Positions 36,168-48,226 of a stretch of 60,000 nucleotides of DNA are shown piece after piece. The translations under genes were made by a program, and so were the position numbers. Each line of letters starts with the position of its first letter. Positions within the stretch are counted from its first letter, which is position 1. Under the pieces are notes generated by a model. That model was not told where the DNA came from. It ran no database searches and saw only the letters and a list, made by a program, of their open reading frames with translations. The stretch spans positions 51,870,984 through 51,930,983 of the forward strand of contig NC_088300.1 of NCBI RefSeq assembly GCF_032854445.1. The letters are read 5' to 3'. This DNA is from Liolophura sinensis (lineage: Eukaryota; Mollusca; Polyplacophora; Chitonida; Chitonidae).

Positions 36168-39100
36168 GTAAGTGATTTGCTTCATGTGTGTTGTTGTACA
36201 TGAATCCCAAACCATGCCTACTCACAGCAATGCACAATTTGTATACATGGATCTTTTATATGGATGTACATGTATGATGCATATGTAGGTCAAACAAATG
36301 ATAAAGCGAAAGCAAATTGATCACATAAATGAAGGCATATATTAATGAATTATCTGGGCATTTTGTTGGATGATAATCTACACTGTATACCAGTAAATGT
36401 TTATGTTATATGATTGACATGAGTATGCTGTTTTAATGAAGGAAATTCACGGATGTTTCAGTTAAATTCAAAAAACATTTACCAGGCTATAGATTATTTT
36501 GAGAGGTGAAACAAGGGTTGTACGCCATGTCAGCCTAGCAAACGGTGGCATCCTGTGAAGATTTTGTAGACTAAATTAAGGATTGGCCGTAACTTTCATT
36601 TATAGTGTTATTGGTAGGACTCCTTGTACACATTACATGTGCATGAATCTACATGTGTTTTAAACGTCCCTGCATTTTGTAACTCTGTTGTTATCGTCAA
36701 ATATTGTTGCATGTGGTGTTTTTATTGTGGTGTATACATTACATATCATCAGCACTTGTATGTTCTTGTACATCATACAACTTTTTTGTAAGAGCAGTGT
36801 TAGAGCAATGTGATATTGTTTGTTTGGAAGGTACATGTAAGGTATTATACTACTGGAAAAATATATAAAATTTTAGCTCATTTGCCTTTGTAGTAGTAGT
36901 TTTGATTATGTGTAAATATATGTCTCTGTACAGTGTATCTGTAAATATCTGTGTATAATTTGCATTTTCAGTCTTGATCCATGTATCAAAAGCACATGTA
37001 GTAGTAGTTTTTAAAGATCTACAGTACTTTGGTGTCAAAACATCTGTGTCTTAAAAGCAAGGTGAATTGATAAAGACTGAGATAGTCTGAATTGCTTTCC
37101 TAAATTGTGAAAATATTGCAGCAAAACCGATATTGTACGTTCGTCAGAGTTTACGGAAACAAAACATTTCTGTCCCTTCCACTTTGCCTGGTGTGAAGTC
37201 ACCCACGAACACATGACGTCATCAATCACTGACATATATCCACAAGTGACGCGGCCCTTCCAAATGCTCTTGACATCATCCCAGCATAAAGGCCTTATTC
37301 AACATCCCATTTGCCGGATTCAATGTCATATAGGGAATATTATCACTTCACATCAGGAAACTTTTACGGACGCAGCCAAAGATTTTGTTTTTCAAGGATC
37401 TTCAGTTATATGGGTTAAATAGTGTTATTCATCAACATCCTAATGAAACATGGCGTTAGGCTTACTCCGTAGGATTTCTTTCATATCATTGTAGTATTTC
37501 TACGCAACTTGTATTCTGACCAGAGTGGCACTTTAATGTTGCTAAGAATTTTAGTGTCGTGAAAAGGGCTTGCAAATAGAAAACTCACATATTTACTGAG
37601 TCTGCTTCCTTCTAGGATCAGGAATGTGTATCGAGAAATTTTCACTTTTGTGAAAAAAATGTCAAGGCAGCTGTTCAAATTGTATACACTTTTATATCTT
37701 TATTTAAAGAGAGTAATTTTAACACAGCAGCACTGACTGGATCTCCTGCCTTGCCCCAGTATGTAACAATAGTGCTATACAACTGCAGTATATACACATA
37801 GATTGAGTGCATGTAGTGTTAGCTGGTGGCATTGTACAGGTGTATGTTCCTGCTGTGTTGAACGTCGTTGTGATAGAGGTGCATTCAGCTGTATACATGT
37901 AGCTATTGACTGTAGTACGAGGCCAATGAGAAACGGCCCCGTGGCGTTTGCATGCCTGCAGTAGAGACATAGTTGTTCCAGTCAGACAGTTGATCGTGAA
38001 TCATGTCTATACGTTTTGTCCCATTTCTGAACACACATTGAACACGCTTGCCTGTGACTTTGTAAGGCACAAGTGCTTTACAGCTCGGGCTGGTAAATTG
38101 TTAGTTCACACAGTGGCAGTAGTATAATACTTGTGTGTTACTATGGTCAGCCTGTCTGTCCGACAGATGACCTGTTAGACAGAGTTTGTCTCAGGTGAGC
38201 AGACTAAAATGTTAACCCTTGTGTTGATCTGATATGAGGCGCTGTGGCCGTGGTAGCATGTTTGTACAAATGATAACATGACGAGCCATTAGCAGTTGTA
38301 GCTGATGATCATCCAGGATACTTCCTTATTGCGTAAAACAGGAAATATGCTGAAACATGGAATATGAAAAACATACATGTACAGTACATTCTATGCCATA
38401 ACAGGGCCAGGTGCAGCACTCATGAAAAGACAAGCGGTAATGGGATTATTCCTACATGGATACAGATGCATATCATTTGTGAAAGTTGACACCTAGATGC
38501 ATTGTATTGTTCAGGTCTCTGCTTTGTGTCATTGCCATAACACAAGGGTGTGAAATTTACTGCTGTCTGACTCTAAGGCTACCAGGAATCTGCCCAGCAT
38601 GCATGCGTATACACATGCTGATTCTGTCTGGGATTGCCTTGGGGTTCTTCTCAAGGAGTGTACGTTTTCAGCAGGTGATCACAACCATGTAAGTACATGT
38701 ATACTAGATACGCCATGAAGGGATCCAACTTTTCCCCAAATGGGTGGATCGGAACGCTCTGAACTGTCACTGTCCAACTCCTCTGAGAAATAGTTCTAGT
38801 TTTTTGACTCAAACTGATACTATTGTATACTGAATGACATGTCTTCCATGTGTAAGTTTATGTTGCTCTCTGTTCACTTACAAACACTGCACCTGATTTG
38901 TTATGGCCTGGCTGCTAACTCTATATACATATATATACAGTGTAGGCAATCTGAAGTACTCGGACACTGCATGGGTCCGCCAGGCCTTCTTAGCAATTTC
39001 CACCCCCATTCAGTCTGTTCCCCCACAGAGTTTTTTTTTTTAACAGGGATTATTGTTGACGTCACCACTGCAAGGTACTTGTTTTCCGAACTGACCGCCG

Positions 39101-39250
39101 AGGCCTTAAAAAACTGTACTTTGAAGCCATTTTTACCCACCAAAGCAAAAGTTGAAAAGTTTTATTGTACTGTTATATGTTTTTACGCGTCCTGAACTGC
39201 ACACTAAGGAATTAAGCCAAAGCGTTTCATGTATAACTTAAGGTAGCAAG

Positions 39251-39372
39251 GCGGATGGTCATGGGCCTCCCTCAGACACAGCCTCCCACCATAATCAGTT
39301 CTGGCCGCCGTATTATAAGTGAAGCATTTTGGACAATGGCGTAAAACTCCTATCAAACAAATGAATAAATAC
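39251..39372 (+). mobile_element. 5'-truncated SINE (family 1), plus orientation
   Basis: The body (cctcccaccataatcagttc) and tail (aatggcgtaaaactcctatc, then AAAT repeats) are present. Confidence 0.8.
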
Positions 39373-40340
39373 AATGTACGGGATAACTAAGAGATCTTAG
39401 ACTTAAGTCAAAATTTCAAACCCCTTTAAAATTGTTATTTCTTATGAAAACCTCGGCATCAGAAATTTGGCCAGAGATGTCAGTATCATAAATCGCATTC
39501 AGATTGATATGGCAGTATATTTTCTTCTGCGTAGCTAAAGCCCATCTCGAAAATGACATTGTTTTGATACAAATTCCCAGGTTACAGGCCAGCTAGACTT
39601 GGATTGGCCATCTATGACGTCACCCGCTGAACCATACCGGGCGGCCGGCTGGAGATCGACTAGGGCGGTAGTTTTATTGTGTTTGGTGGATTTAAAGTCA
39701 TTATTACGTTTCTCAGGAGCCCTCTCGGTAATATACTGTTGAAACAGGTTATAATCTTTATAATTAGGACCATTTGCTAAATCAGGACACTAGTCCTTTA
39801 AGTGACGTCCATTTTGTGTTTGATATTTTTCATTCTGGTAGTGATTTTTAGATATTAGCAGATTTTAAATACATTCTGAGCATTAGATGTGTTTGGATCC
39901 ACAAGTAATGTGATTTTGCATTTGAATTCCCATTTGAGTTATGGTTGGTTGGTCATTTGTATGACCGGTAATTCACATTTTAATTAATGAAACCAGTGCG
40001 ATTTAAGTGTTGAAAATGGCTGGTTCGGATAAGCTTTATATGTTCTAGGTTACATGAATATGTGTTAATATATGTTTTCTCGAGGCCGCCGGACCAACGC
40101 AATCTCATAAACTGAAACTATTTGTGGACTGGGGATTTTTGGTGACGCGCTGTCTAAATATATCCAGTGTCAGAGTGTGTTTGTAACTGACTCATGAAGT
40201 ATATAAGCATGCAGTAGACTGACCTACATGTGTTCTTATGATTATCTGTACATATGTTTACTAAGCAGAGTGTTCATTTACATGTATGTTTAAGCTTGTG
40301 TGTAGTGCTCTTCTTCAGGAGAGCCTTCTACAAAGTACTG

Positions 40341-40430
40341 AGCCATACATGGGAAGGTCTGCCAGCAGTCTGTGAAATCGTGAAATATTCTTGAGTACGG
40401 CGCAAAACACCAATCAGACAAATAAATAAA
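40341..40430 (+). mobile_element. 5'-truncated SINE (family 1) with 12-bp target duplication
   Basis: Only the terminal 90 bp are present. TACAAAGTACTG is duplicated exactly at 40329-40340 and 40431-40442. Confidence 0.9.
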
Positions 40431-41053
40431 TACAAAGTACTGTTCCCGGGATCACTAAGAGAGGCATACTTGACGTTAAGATTTAAAACTGAAGTTTTAT
40501 GAGTTTACGATTTTGCTTTATGATTTCGTAAAGAGAGAAGCTAATGCAATAAAAAGAAAGGATCCTTAGAGTAAAAGACAAAGTAGCCACATCTGATTCA
40601 CATACACACTGTAAATGTCTGTTTACTTGCGTGGTACTAACATTCGCGGATTTTGCTGCGAACACATTTCCGCAAAAATAAGTGCCATCGAATATAAAAC
40701 CTATGTAAGTAATTTATTCATGTAGCATGCTTTATAGTTATAAATTCGTTAACAAGCACTACAGTTGGAATACTTTTTCAAACACGTTCATTAGAAATGC
40801 CTATTAGAATGTATTTCGGCTTCACAAATCCAGCTTAATTGATCGTCAGTTGATCTTGCCTTCCGTCTAAGTATCGCCACATTGCGTCTTTGTTGTTGTT
40901 GATGTATTGCCGCGATTACGGACATACAAATTGATAATTTTATACAGGGCGTGTGTTCATGATACGATATACATATGATGAGAGAGGCTGTTTTATTATC
41001 GCCTGTACTTGCCTTGCAGTCAGATCACCTTGCCGACGTGCGCGATACATCGC

Positions 41054-41080
41054 TGGGGGGTGGGTGGGGGGGGGGGGGGG
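41054..41080 (+). repeat. Poly-G tract with G-quadruplex potential
   Basis: Runs of six, three and fifteen or more G separated by single T. Such a run is also prone to assembly length error. Confidence 0.85.
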
Positions 41081-42375
41081 TTGCTCGCACTTCAAACTTC
41101 CTTTTTATAAGTTCACTTATAAATAGTTGACTCAAAGTTTCACTCACACTGCTGATGAATGAGAATTAAACAGTGAGATTTATTTATATCACATTTAATC
41201 CTTCGTCGTCTCCCTTATTGAGTGACACGAATATTTGCTCACACTGTCTTCAAAAGATTAAAAGCTTAGGAGGATTAACTTCCTTTGTCCGATCAAGCTA
41301 ATGTATTGTATAGAATTTTTCACATCTTACAGGTACAAACAGGTTTAAATATAACATTGTTACTTCAAGGCTTGAGTTGTTTTATTACTTGACGTTTCGT
41401 TTGATTTTCATTTATCAGTTGTCCAAAAATTCTGTTGAAAGATCTGTGAAAGCCGATTCCTACAAATGTGTCTTCTTACCAAATCCATGAAAGTTTATGC
41501 CCGGGAATAAAAAGGCGTTTACAGTACATGTACTTCATATTTATACTTTGAATGTAATTGTATTCAAAAAAGTGAAACACAGCAATTTGTACAGGTATAA
41601 TGCAATGGAGGCAGGTGAAAAAATATTTTACCTGTCACCTAAGACAGGTGAAATGTTATAAACATTTCAAGCTTTGTGTATGTATACATATATTTATATT
41701 GTATATGGGCATTTTATTATGAATAGATTGCAAGTGTCAATTATATATTTGGACAATTGTGGTTAACACTGCCAGGTTTACATATAGCTCTACCCATGTA
41801 TGGTTCACTGTACACCTGATCAAATATACATGATTTAAGATAATAAATAATATACATATACCTGTAGACTTGTATTAGAGGAAAGGATCACTCATACTGC
41901 ACAAGTACATGTACTTGTGGGTTCCAGACCGGGCTGCATTGACATGTCTGATCAGGCTTGGTTTAAACTGTATTAACAGCTTGCATGCCTGTACCACACT
42001 GTCATATACATGTGTGTAATTGGTTGTGGCAAGATGTCTTTAAAGTACCTGTACAATGTAATGTACATTAATTGTGGCAGACTGCTCCATTAGACCAGTG
42101 TTACCACTGGGCGCCAAAACCTTTGTGAAGTCTCATGCATAATGTAACCACTTTCAGATTTGGAACATCACAATGGCCTGAGGATTGTATCATATATATG
42201 TACACATTATCACGATATTCTTTATTATAATTAAGGTAATTTGGTGGGTTTTTTTTTATCAACTTACATTCAATTTAAATAGCCTTGTTCTGTGGTGTGT
42301 TGTTTTTGTAACTGTGGCTGTCTGACATTAACATAACATTGAGAACAGTGTGCAGGTATATGTTACAAATGATAC

Positions 42376-42530
42376 CTTTTTTTTGCATGAACAAGCAACT
42401 TTAAGTGCAATTTATGCATACTTATACTTAGATTCTTTGATTTTTATCAATCAACAAAAAATAATTCCTTCAGAATACGCTTGAATGAACTCCTTGCAAA
42501 CATGTGAAACGGTTGAAGAATTACGTTAAT
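42376..42530 (+). repeat. Dispersed repeat, partner of 2.8 kb copy
   Basis: Contains ccttcagaatacgcttgaat and aaacatgtgaaacggttgaa, the same blocks as 2838-3050 in the opposite orientation. Confidence 0.7.
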
Positions 42531-43292
42531 AATGTAGAACAAAGCATTTAGATAAACATTTAGATTGGAATAATTCAGTGCCAGCCACTGAATGTTTATG
42601 CACGTATTAACTCTAAAAATCAAGGTTCATGTTTGAAAAAAAAGTAGGTATGCCGTATTGTCTGGTGTTAGACAGTTTTGTATTCACATTTTCAGCTGCC
42701 TTGTTCTGAAAAAGGTGCTATTTTGAACAGCAAGGTACTCTCCTATGAAACTGTGTACGTGCCTGGATAAGGTGTGATTTATCTTCATGACTCAACATGT
42801 TCAACACAATAGAAACACGCAAACTATTAATCATGTTTACATTTACTTATAGTATAAAGGAACAAACTATATAAAGAGCGTGTCCTATTTTTGAGTTGAT
42901 GTGAAAAAGCACACTTTGTGAATGGACTTCAGTTCAGGCAGTCACAACCGCTGATAATAAACATATAAACTGGTCCATGGTACATGTACCAGATCAAGTG
43001 ACTGAAAGCACTTATAGAAAGGTTTAAGTGTTGAGACATTCAGATCAGCAGATGTACAAGTTGAGCTCTTGGCAGATGTGGTTACTATATATTTAGTACA
43101 ATGCTATCAGCCACAGGTACCTGTTGTAACTGATACATATTTAAAGAAAGAAAATTAAAAATAAAACAAGATAAAATGAGTTGTGATCACAAGCTGAGAA
43201 AATTCATCCCACACAACACAGTTCAAAGTTAAAAGTGGAATTTAGTATACAGATTAGTTAAGTTCTAACCCATTACACCCTTGTACTTCCAG

Positions 43293-45766
43293 GTTAATCC
43301 AGATAAAGAAAGTGGAGGAAAAATACATTAAAAATGGCCCTGTGGTATCAGATAAGAGGGAAAATAGCACAGAGAAATTGTCACCGCGGACCAGAGATTG
43401 GAGTAGGTTGAGCTTGAAGGGGAAACACAACAAAACTTGGTCTCAATACAGAAGTGAGAAGGAAAAATCTAGACTCAGTGGATTGAAAAGGGACCGCGTC
43501 AAGCCTATTAACATGGGACAGGAAGTCTTTGGCAGTGACCATGTAACGGTGTCATCAGACAGAGCGCCAAACATTGTCCAGCAAGATCAGGTGTCCGGAA
43601 ACTCAAGTCCAGGTGAACATTCTGACAGCCAAAACATGCCCTGGAAGAGAGCTAAGGTTGATCAGAGCCCTGAATGTGTTGAAGTTTCAACTTCATCAAG
43701 TAGTTCGTGCTGCAGGAGAGGGTTAGATTTCAACAGTAATATCTCACCTGCCAAACACACTTCACCCCAGTGTATAACAAGCTCTGGGCTTTCTTCCCCT
43801 TGGAAACAGAAAAAGTTCATGTTTGTTAAAATAGACAAACCATTGGACAATGATGATGAACTTTCTGATTCTTTGCCAGACTTGGAAGAAATTACAGAAA
43901 ACCCAGAAAATGATAACTTCTCAAGTCCGCCTGTCTTGGAGCGATACAATGCTGTTGTCTCAGAGGTAGAGCCATACCATGAAACTGCGACAGAAACCCT
44001 GGGCCTGGTAAACAGGACCTGTATAAGCTCTCCTGACACTGAAAAGACACCTGTCAGATCTGGCAGCTCATTGGATAGAAGTGATTCCAAAAAAGCTCCC
44101 CCAAAATATGCGTTTAATTTGTCTGCTAAGTTGTCCAGTGTACAGGTACGTGAACTTCTTTCAAAGATGCCAAGTCAAGTGACAAACAAAACCCTTGCAT
44201 CTAGTGGTAAAGAACAATGTGTGAATAGAGCTCAGAAAGAAGAAGAATATGACTACGATTCTAAGAGCACATATTCCAATGATGAGGATAGACATTTTTT
44301 AGATGTTCTGGATTTCTCTCCGTCAAAGAAAATGAAAATGGTGTCTGCATATGGGAGCACTGTTGCGAAAAGTACTAGTCCCATTGTTTCTTTCAGTGAA
44401 ACGGCAAACCAACCTGTGGGTATAGTGCAGAACAAAAGGCAGCCCCAAACAAATTTGGACAGAACAGGCTCTATAACAGCACCTGCTCCTAGAATATTCT
44501 TTGACTTGACCAAATTCCGGCAGAAAAATAGACAGGCAAGCACTGTCCGAAGACAGTATTGTTTGCAGAAGGGTTCCTTTAAACCGACATGTTCTTTAAC
44601 CAAAGCGGACTTAGTGAAAAGAAACAGAAAAATATTGTATCCTGCTTTAGTGACAGAGTTTGCTCTGCCAGAAGAATTTGTCGGAGTAGTTGACCATGAC
44701 AGAAAGTTTTCAGCTGCTCAGGTGAATGCTATAGATGCAGCCATGGAAGATGGAGAATGTTTTATGAATCATGTCATGGATCTTGCTCAGGCATTCTCTT
44801 TGAACAACATGCCTCCTCAGTCTGTGGTTGGACATGTGTACCATGAAGGTTTGCTCAACAGTACCTCTATGAACCAGAGCTATAAAGCTTTCAACACACT
44901 CTCCTTTATTCAAAGAAAGTTCCCGAGTGCTATCAGAGTTGACTGGACTTGGATAGATAACGTCATGGACAAATTGGGGCATGGCCATGCTTCTCTAAGT
45001 ACTGACCAGTGTTGCATTGTGAACTGTTGCCTTGCACTTCGGCTCATACTTCAAGTTTTCCGTGGGGAACTGTGCACAATAGACTTGTCCGACCCAGTCC
45101 TTATTCGAAAGACTCAAGCTTACAAAGTGCTTTCGGGTGATCACGAATTGGGTCGTCTCAAACAACTTACAGACTGGGTGGCAAGAGTGCTAACTAGTGG
45201 GGAGTATGAGGAACTGTGTGAAGCCTACATCAATCTTCAGTTAGAAGGAGATAACTGTCCAGCTCCTAACTGGCACTGGCCAGACTGTGTCTCCACCGAG
45301 GCTGTCACCATAACTATGGGAGAGATCAAACCAGTGCTACCCTATCTACAACAGTTGCTGGAGATTGGCGTTCTCATCAGCAGCAGTAACATAGACTGTG
45401 CTCGGCGGCTGGCCGACAGCTTTGTCCAGGTATTCTATTATTTGCCTAACCTGGAGCACAAAAAGCTTTTCCTGCAGACAATGTCCTCTGACCTACTCAG
45501 GTTCAAGGTGTGCCAGCTGTTCATGGAGGCTCACTGCGATGTGAGTCCGTGCTGTACGGATTTCCCACCCACACTGCAGGATATGATAGAGTGTCTGTTT
45601 CGTGCATCACCACCCCAGAGTCAGCACACCCCACCCACAACCCCATCAGAGGAGGATGACTTTGAGAGCAACGTATCAGCGCACACAAAAGTCTCCCCAG
45701 AGAGCTGTGAACAGCTGTGTATGCTCCAGTACTATGCACTTTGCAGCTATCTAAAGTGTACTAAAA
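43293..45766 (+). CDS. SLF2: Main exon of an SLF2/FAM178-like protein (SMC5-SMC6 localisation factor)
   Basis: An exceptionally long exon of 2474 nt, from acceptor cccttgtacttccag to donor AAAA|GTAAGTTC, encodes about 825 residues. The first 420 or so are polar and Ser-rich, probably disordered, with basic clusters that may be nuclear signals (SGLKRDRVKP, SPSKKMKM). From about residue 440 the sequence is a dense helical domain: LPEEFVGVVDHDRKFSAAQV, then IRVDWTWIDNVMDKL, a helix rich in Cys and Leu, VLPYLQQLLEIGVLISSSN and FLQTMSSDLLRFKVCQLFME. This ends near residue 765 and a Pro/Ser linker follows. I match the helical part by recall to the FAM178 family, whose vertebrate member SLF2 recruits SMC5-SMC6 to damaged DNA with SLF1. 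That assignment was not checked. The annotated frame continues past the donor, but that extension is intron read-through. Confidence 0.75.
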
Positions 45767-46447
45767 GTAAGTTCTTGTATGTTAATGTCTCATTTTTTTT
45801 TTTTTTTGTGTTTCAATATTTACAACTGCAATACTATATGTTCCAAAACAAAAGAATTGAGCAAAAGAATTCATTTATTTTTCGTGGACACGCACATTAT
45901 TTGATACAGAGTTTAAGCAACTCAAACTGAACTTTCTCAACTTTTCCTCTAATGGCCGACTTACATCTACAAGTATTTACTTTCGGAAAATGCCACCCTC
46001 AATATTTTGTGATTTTTTATTTTTTTTACACAAGCTTAATTTGTGTAGTTGTTCAAGTTTGACTTAAATTATGAAGGTTAATGTATGCATGGAAATTAAT
46101 GAGTGTTGCCATATATGGATGTGGGAGAGTCCTCGGCAAAGTTCTTACAAAATGGACTCTTTCATTCCTTTCTTGGTGAAATCACTTGTGATGGACATTA
46201 CAGAAAGAGCATGTTACCATTGTGCTGGACGAAGTACATTCAGGTAGACCTAGAATCAAACCTTTAAGACTTTAAAAATGGTATGTGTTGCTGCCTCACT
46301 TGACACTCTCGCTTGCTCGAGCAACGAAACATGACTGGTTGGCCCATTGTCGGTATAGTGCGACGTAGTGGGGTGTCTTGCCTGGTGTCTTCTTCATTTT
46401 ACTTCAATGGCAGCAGCACCTTGACAACATGGACTTGTTTTGCCAAA

Positions 46448-46530
46448 AGAAGACACAGTATATGTGCACACATAATGACTCCTCATTGTCATGACTGAAT
46501 CATTGTTAAGTAGGACGTAAAACCCCAAGC
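46448..46530 (+). mobile_element. Family 2 SINE fragment (3' end)
   Basis: Diverged 3' terminus ending aggacgtaaaaccccaagca, in the intron before the last SLF2-like exon. Confidence 0.6.
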
Positions 46531-47878
46531 ATGCATTCATATATACAGTGTGTTGGGTCATGTAGTTGGCCTATTTTCAGCAATATTGGTTATTGATAGG
46601 TCATACACATGCATGTTCTGGATTGACATTTGGACAGTGAAATACCCTAAGGTTGAGTACATTTCCTGATGGCTTCAGATCCAGATTACTGTCATGTATA
46701 TATGGCAGACAGCAGAAAGACATTGTTTCATAATTCAATTTGTCCTCAAACACTTAAAAGTAATCTCTTTAATACTTGTCCAGTGTGATGCTTGTCATGT
46801 TAGGATCATTGGCTGGTGAGGAAACCAGAAAATACGTACATGTACTTGAGGTGTGGAGAGGGACCCGGAAAATGCCCTTCCAAAGGACTCTTGACAACAT
46901 TTTATTGAAGTCCTTTTCACAGCTTATCATAATGATGTCACATTAGAGGCCCAGCAATGATACAGTAGACACTAAAAACTTTGTGCTAAAATCAAGTTTT
47001 GATGTAACACATGGTACGAGGCCCTGCTTCACACTTGCACTACGGCTACTTCAAGGCATTATAAAAATATGCCCCCACCCCATGCTAAGTCAGATAGTTT
47101 TAGTACCGTGTGTTTTAATGAATCTGCGGATGTACCCAGCCTCAGTGTGGAAATAAGGAACATAAAGTTTTTGTCACTGAAACATTTGAAAGTGTGTATA
47201 GACTTTTAGCATAGCAACTTGGGGAAAATTTGGGGGACACCTTTGCAACAGTTCTGTGTATAATCATGTGTTGTGATCGTGAACATAAGTGCTATGGTGT
47301 TGGTGTTGGGGCCAGTGAGACAGCTCATTAGACATTTGTTGGCACTCTGTTCAAGACACTGTTCGGATATGACTGAATAAAGATGATAATCTGCATGACA
47401 TCAGGACACAGAAATTCTGGTACAAGTACTTACATGTAGGTATACAGATACCTGTAATTGACAGGTTTTGAACCAGGTGTGTTAAATAAGAAACTTGATC
47501 CGACAAAAGACAATTGTGTTCAGTCTAGTCCAAGGTAATACATACATTTACAAAGAACTGTAATGTGATCACCTCTGTTGGAGCGCTTGTGCTGCACACA
47601 ATGGTTTTACACGTAGACATAAGATAAAATTGCATTCTTACCACAGACCTCTGACAACAAAGGACTTGCTGTAGAGCTGAAAGTTGATAGCAAAAATGGG
47701 TTTAGGAACAGTTCAGGAATGCCAGAAACTTGAGTGCTGTTCATGACCTGCCATGTTTAGATTCACATTAGCCCTTCTGAACACAGGCTAAGTATGATTT
47801 TGGGATGATGAAACATTTTCTACCTGTTCTGCTGGTTCAAGCATAACCTGTTTACTTTCCAGTTATATGCTTGAAGGA

Positions 47879-48001
47879 CTGACAGGAATCTGTGGGATGG
47901 TTGCAGGTCCTGTGTCCCCCTACCATAACGATGGCTGCTGTCTTATAAGTGAAAAATTGTGGCGTACAGTGTTAAATCAGAAATCAAACAAATAAATAAA
48001 A
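47879..48001 (+). mobile_element. 5'-truncated SINE (family 1) abutting a splice acceptor
   Basis: The body (ccctaccataacgatggctg), a diverged tail and an AAAT tail end about 22 bases before the acceptor of the SLF2-like terminal exon. The SINE therefore supplies most of the branch-site region of that intron. Confidence 0.8.
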
Positions 48002-48023
48002 TGGAACTGTTGTGTACTTATAG

Positions 48024-48226
48024 GTCAGTGCAACAAGGCCCTGAGGCGACGTGGAAGCACACATGTGGAGAAGATCCAGTACAAGGTGAACCAAGTGGAC
48101 AAGCAAACTCTGCAGTATGACTTACAGGGTGCCGTTGAGTCATTACGGATCTCACTGATAGAGGCAGCAGGGGCGATAACTCCTCTCACAGAACACTATT
48201 TGGTCATGATGATGTGCCTAACGTAA
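48024..48226 (+). CDS. SLF2: Terminal exon of the SLF2-like gene
   Basis: Acceptor gtgtacttatag opens a frame that completes a Ser codon with the single A left by the main exon (A+GT). It reads QCNKALRRRGSTHVEKIQYK, then VNQVDKQTLQYDLQGAVESL, RISLIEAAGAITPLTEHYLV and MMMCLT, followed by TAA. Phase agreement and continuous helical character make the junction secure. The intron before it carries a SINE whose tail ends only about 22 bases before the exon. The likely poly(A) signal AATAAA is at 49272, giving a 3' UTR of about 1 kb. Confidence 0.8.

Larger units (their letters stand above)
36168..43292. other. Long intron or gap of the plus-strand gene
   Basis: At least one exon must lie here to restore phase before 43293 if the 35966 exon belongs to the same gene, but I could not pick it. 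Contents: two truncated SINEs (39.3 and 40.3 kb), a GC-rich patch near 39600-39670, a poly-G run and the dispersed repeat at 42.4 kb. Confidence 0.5.

Noticed and set aside
38486-38692. 68-codon plus-strand ORF ending at ATG|GTAAGT-like sequence
   Set aside because: The hydrophobic, cysteine-rich composition is unlike the gene it would belong to, and the phase is unsupported.
38839-39195. 118-codon plus-strand ORF with a strong internal acceptor (tttttttttttaacag)
   Set aside because: The segment after the acceptor is only 28 nt to the next donor and its phase does not bridge 36167 and 43293.
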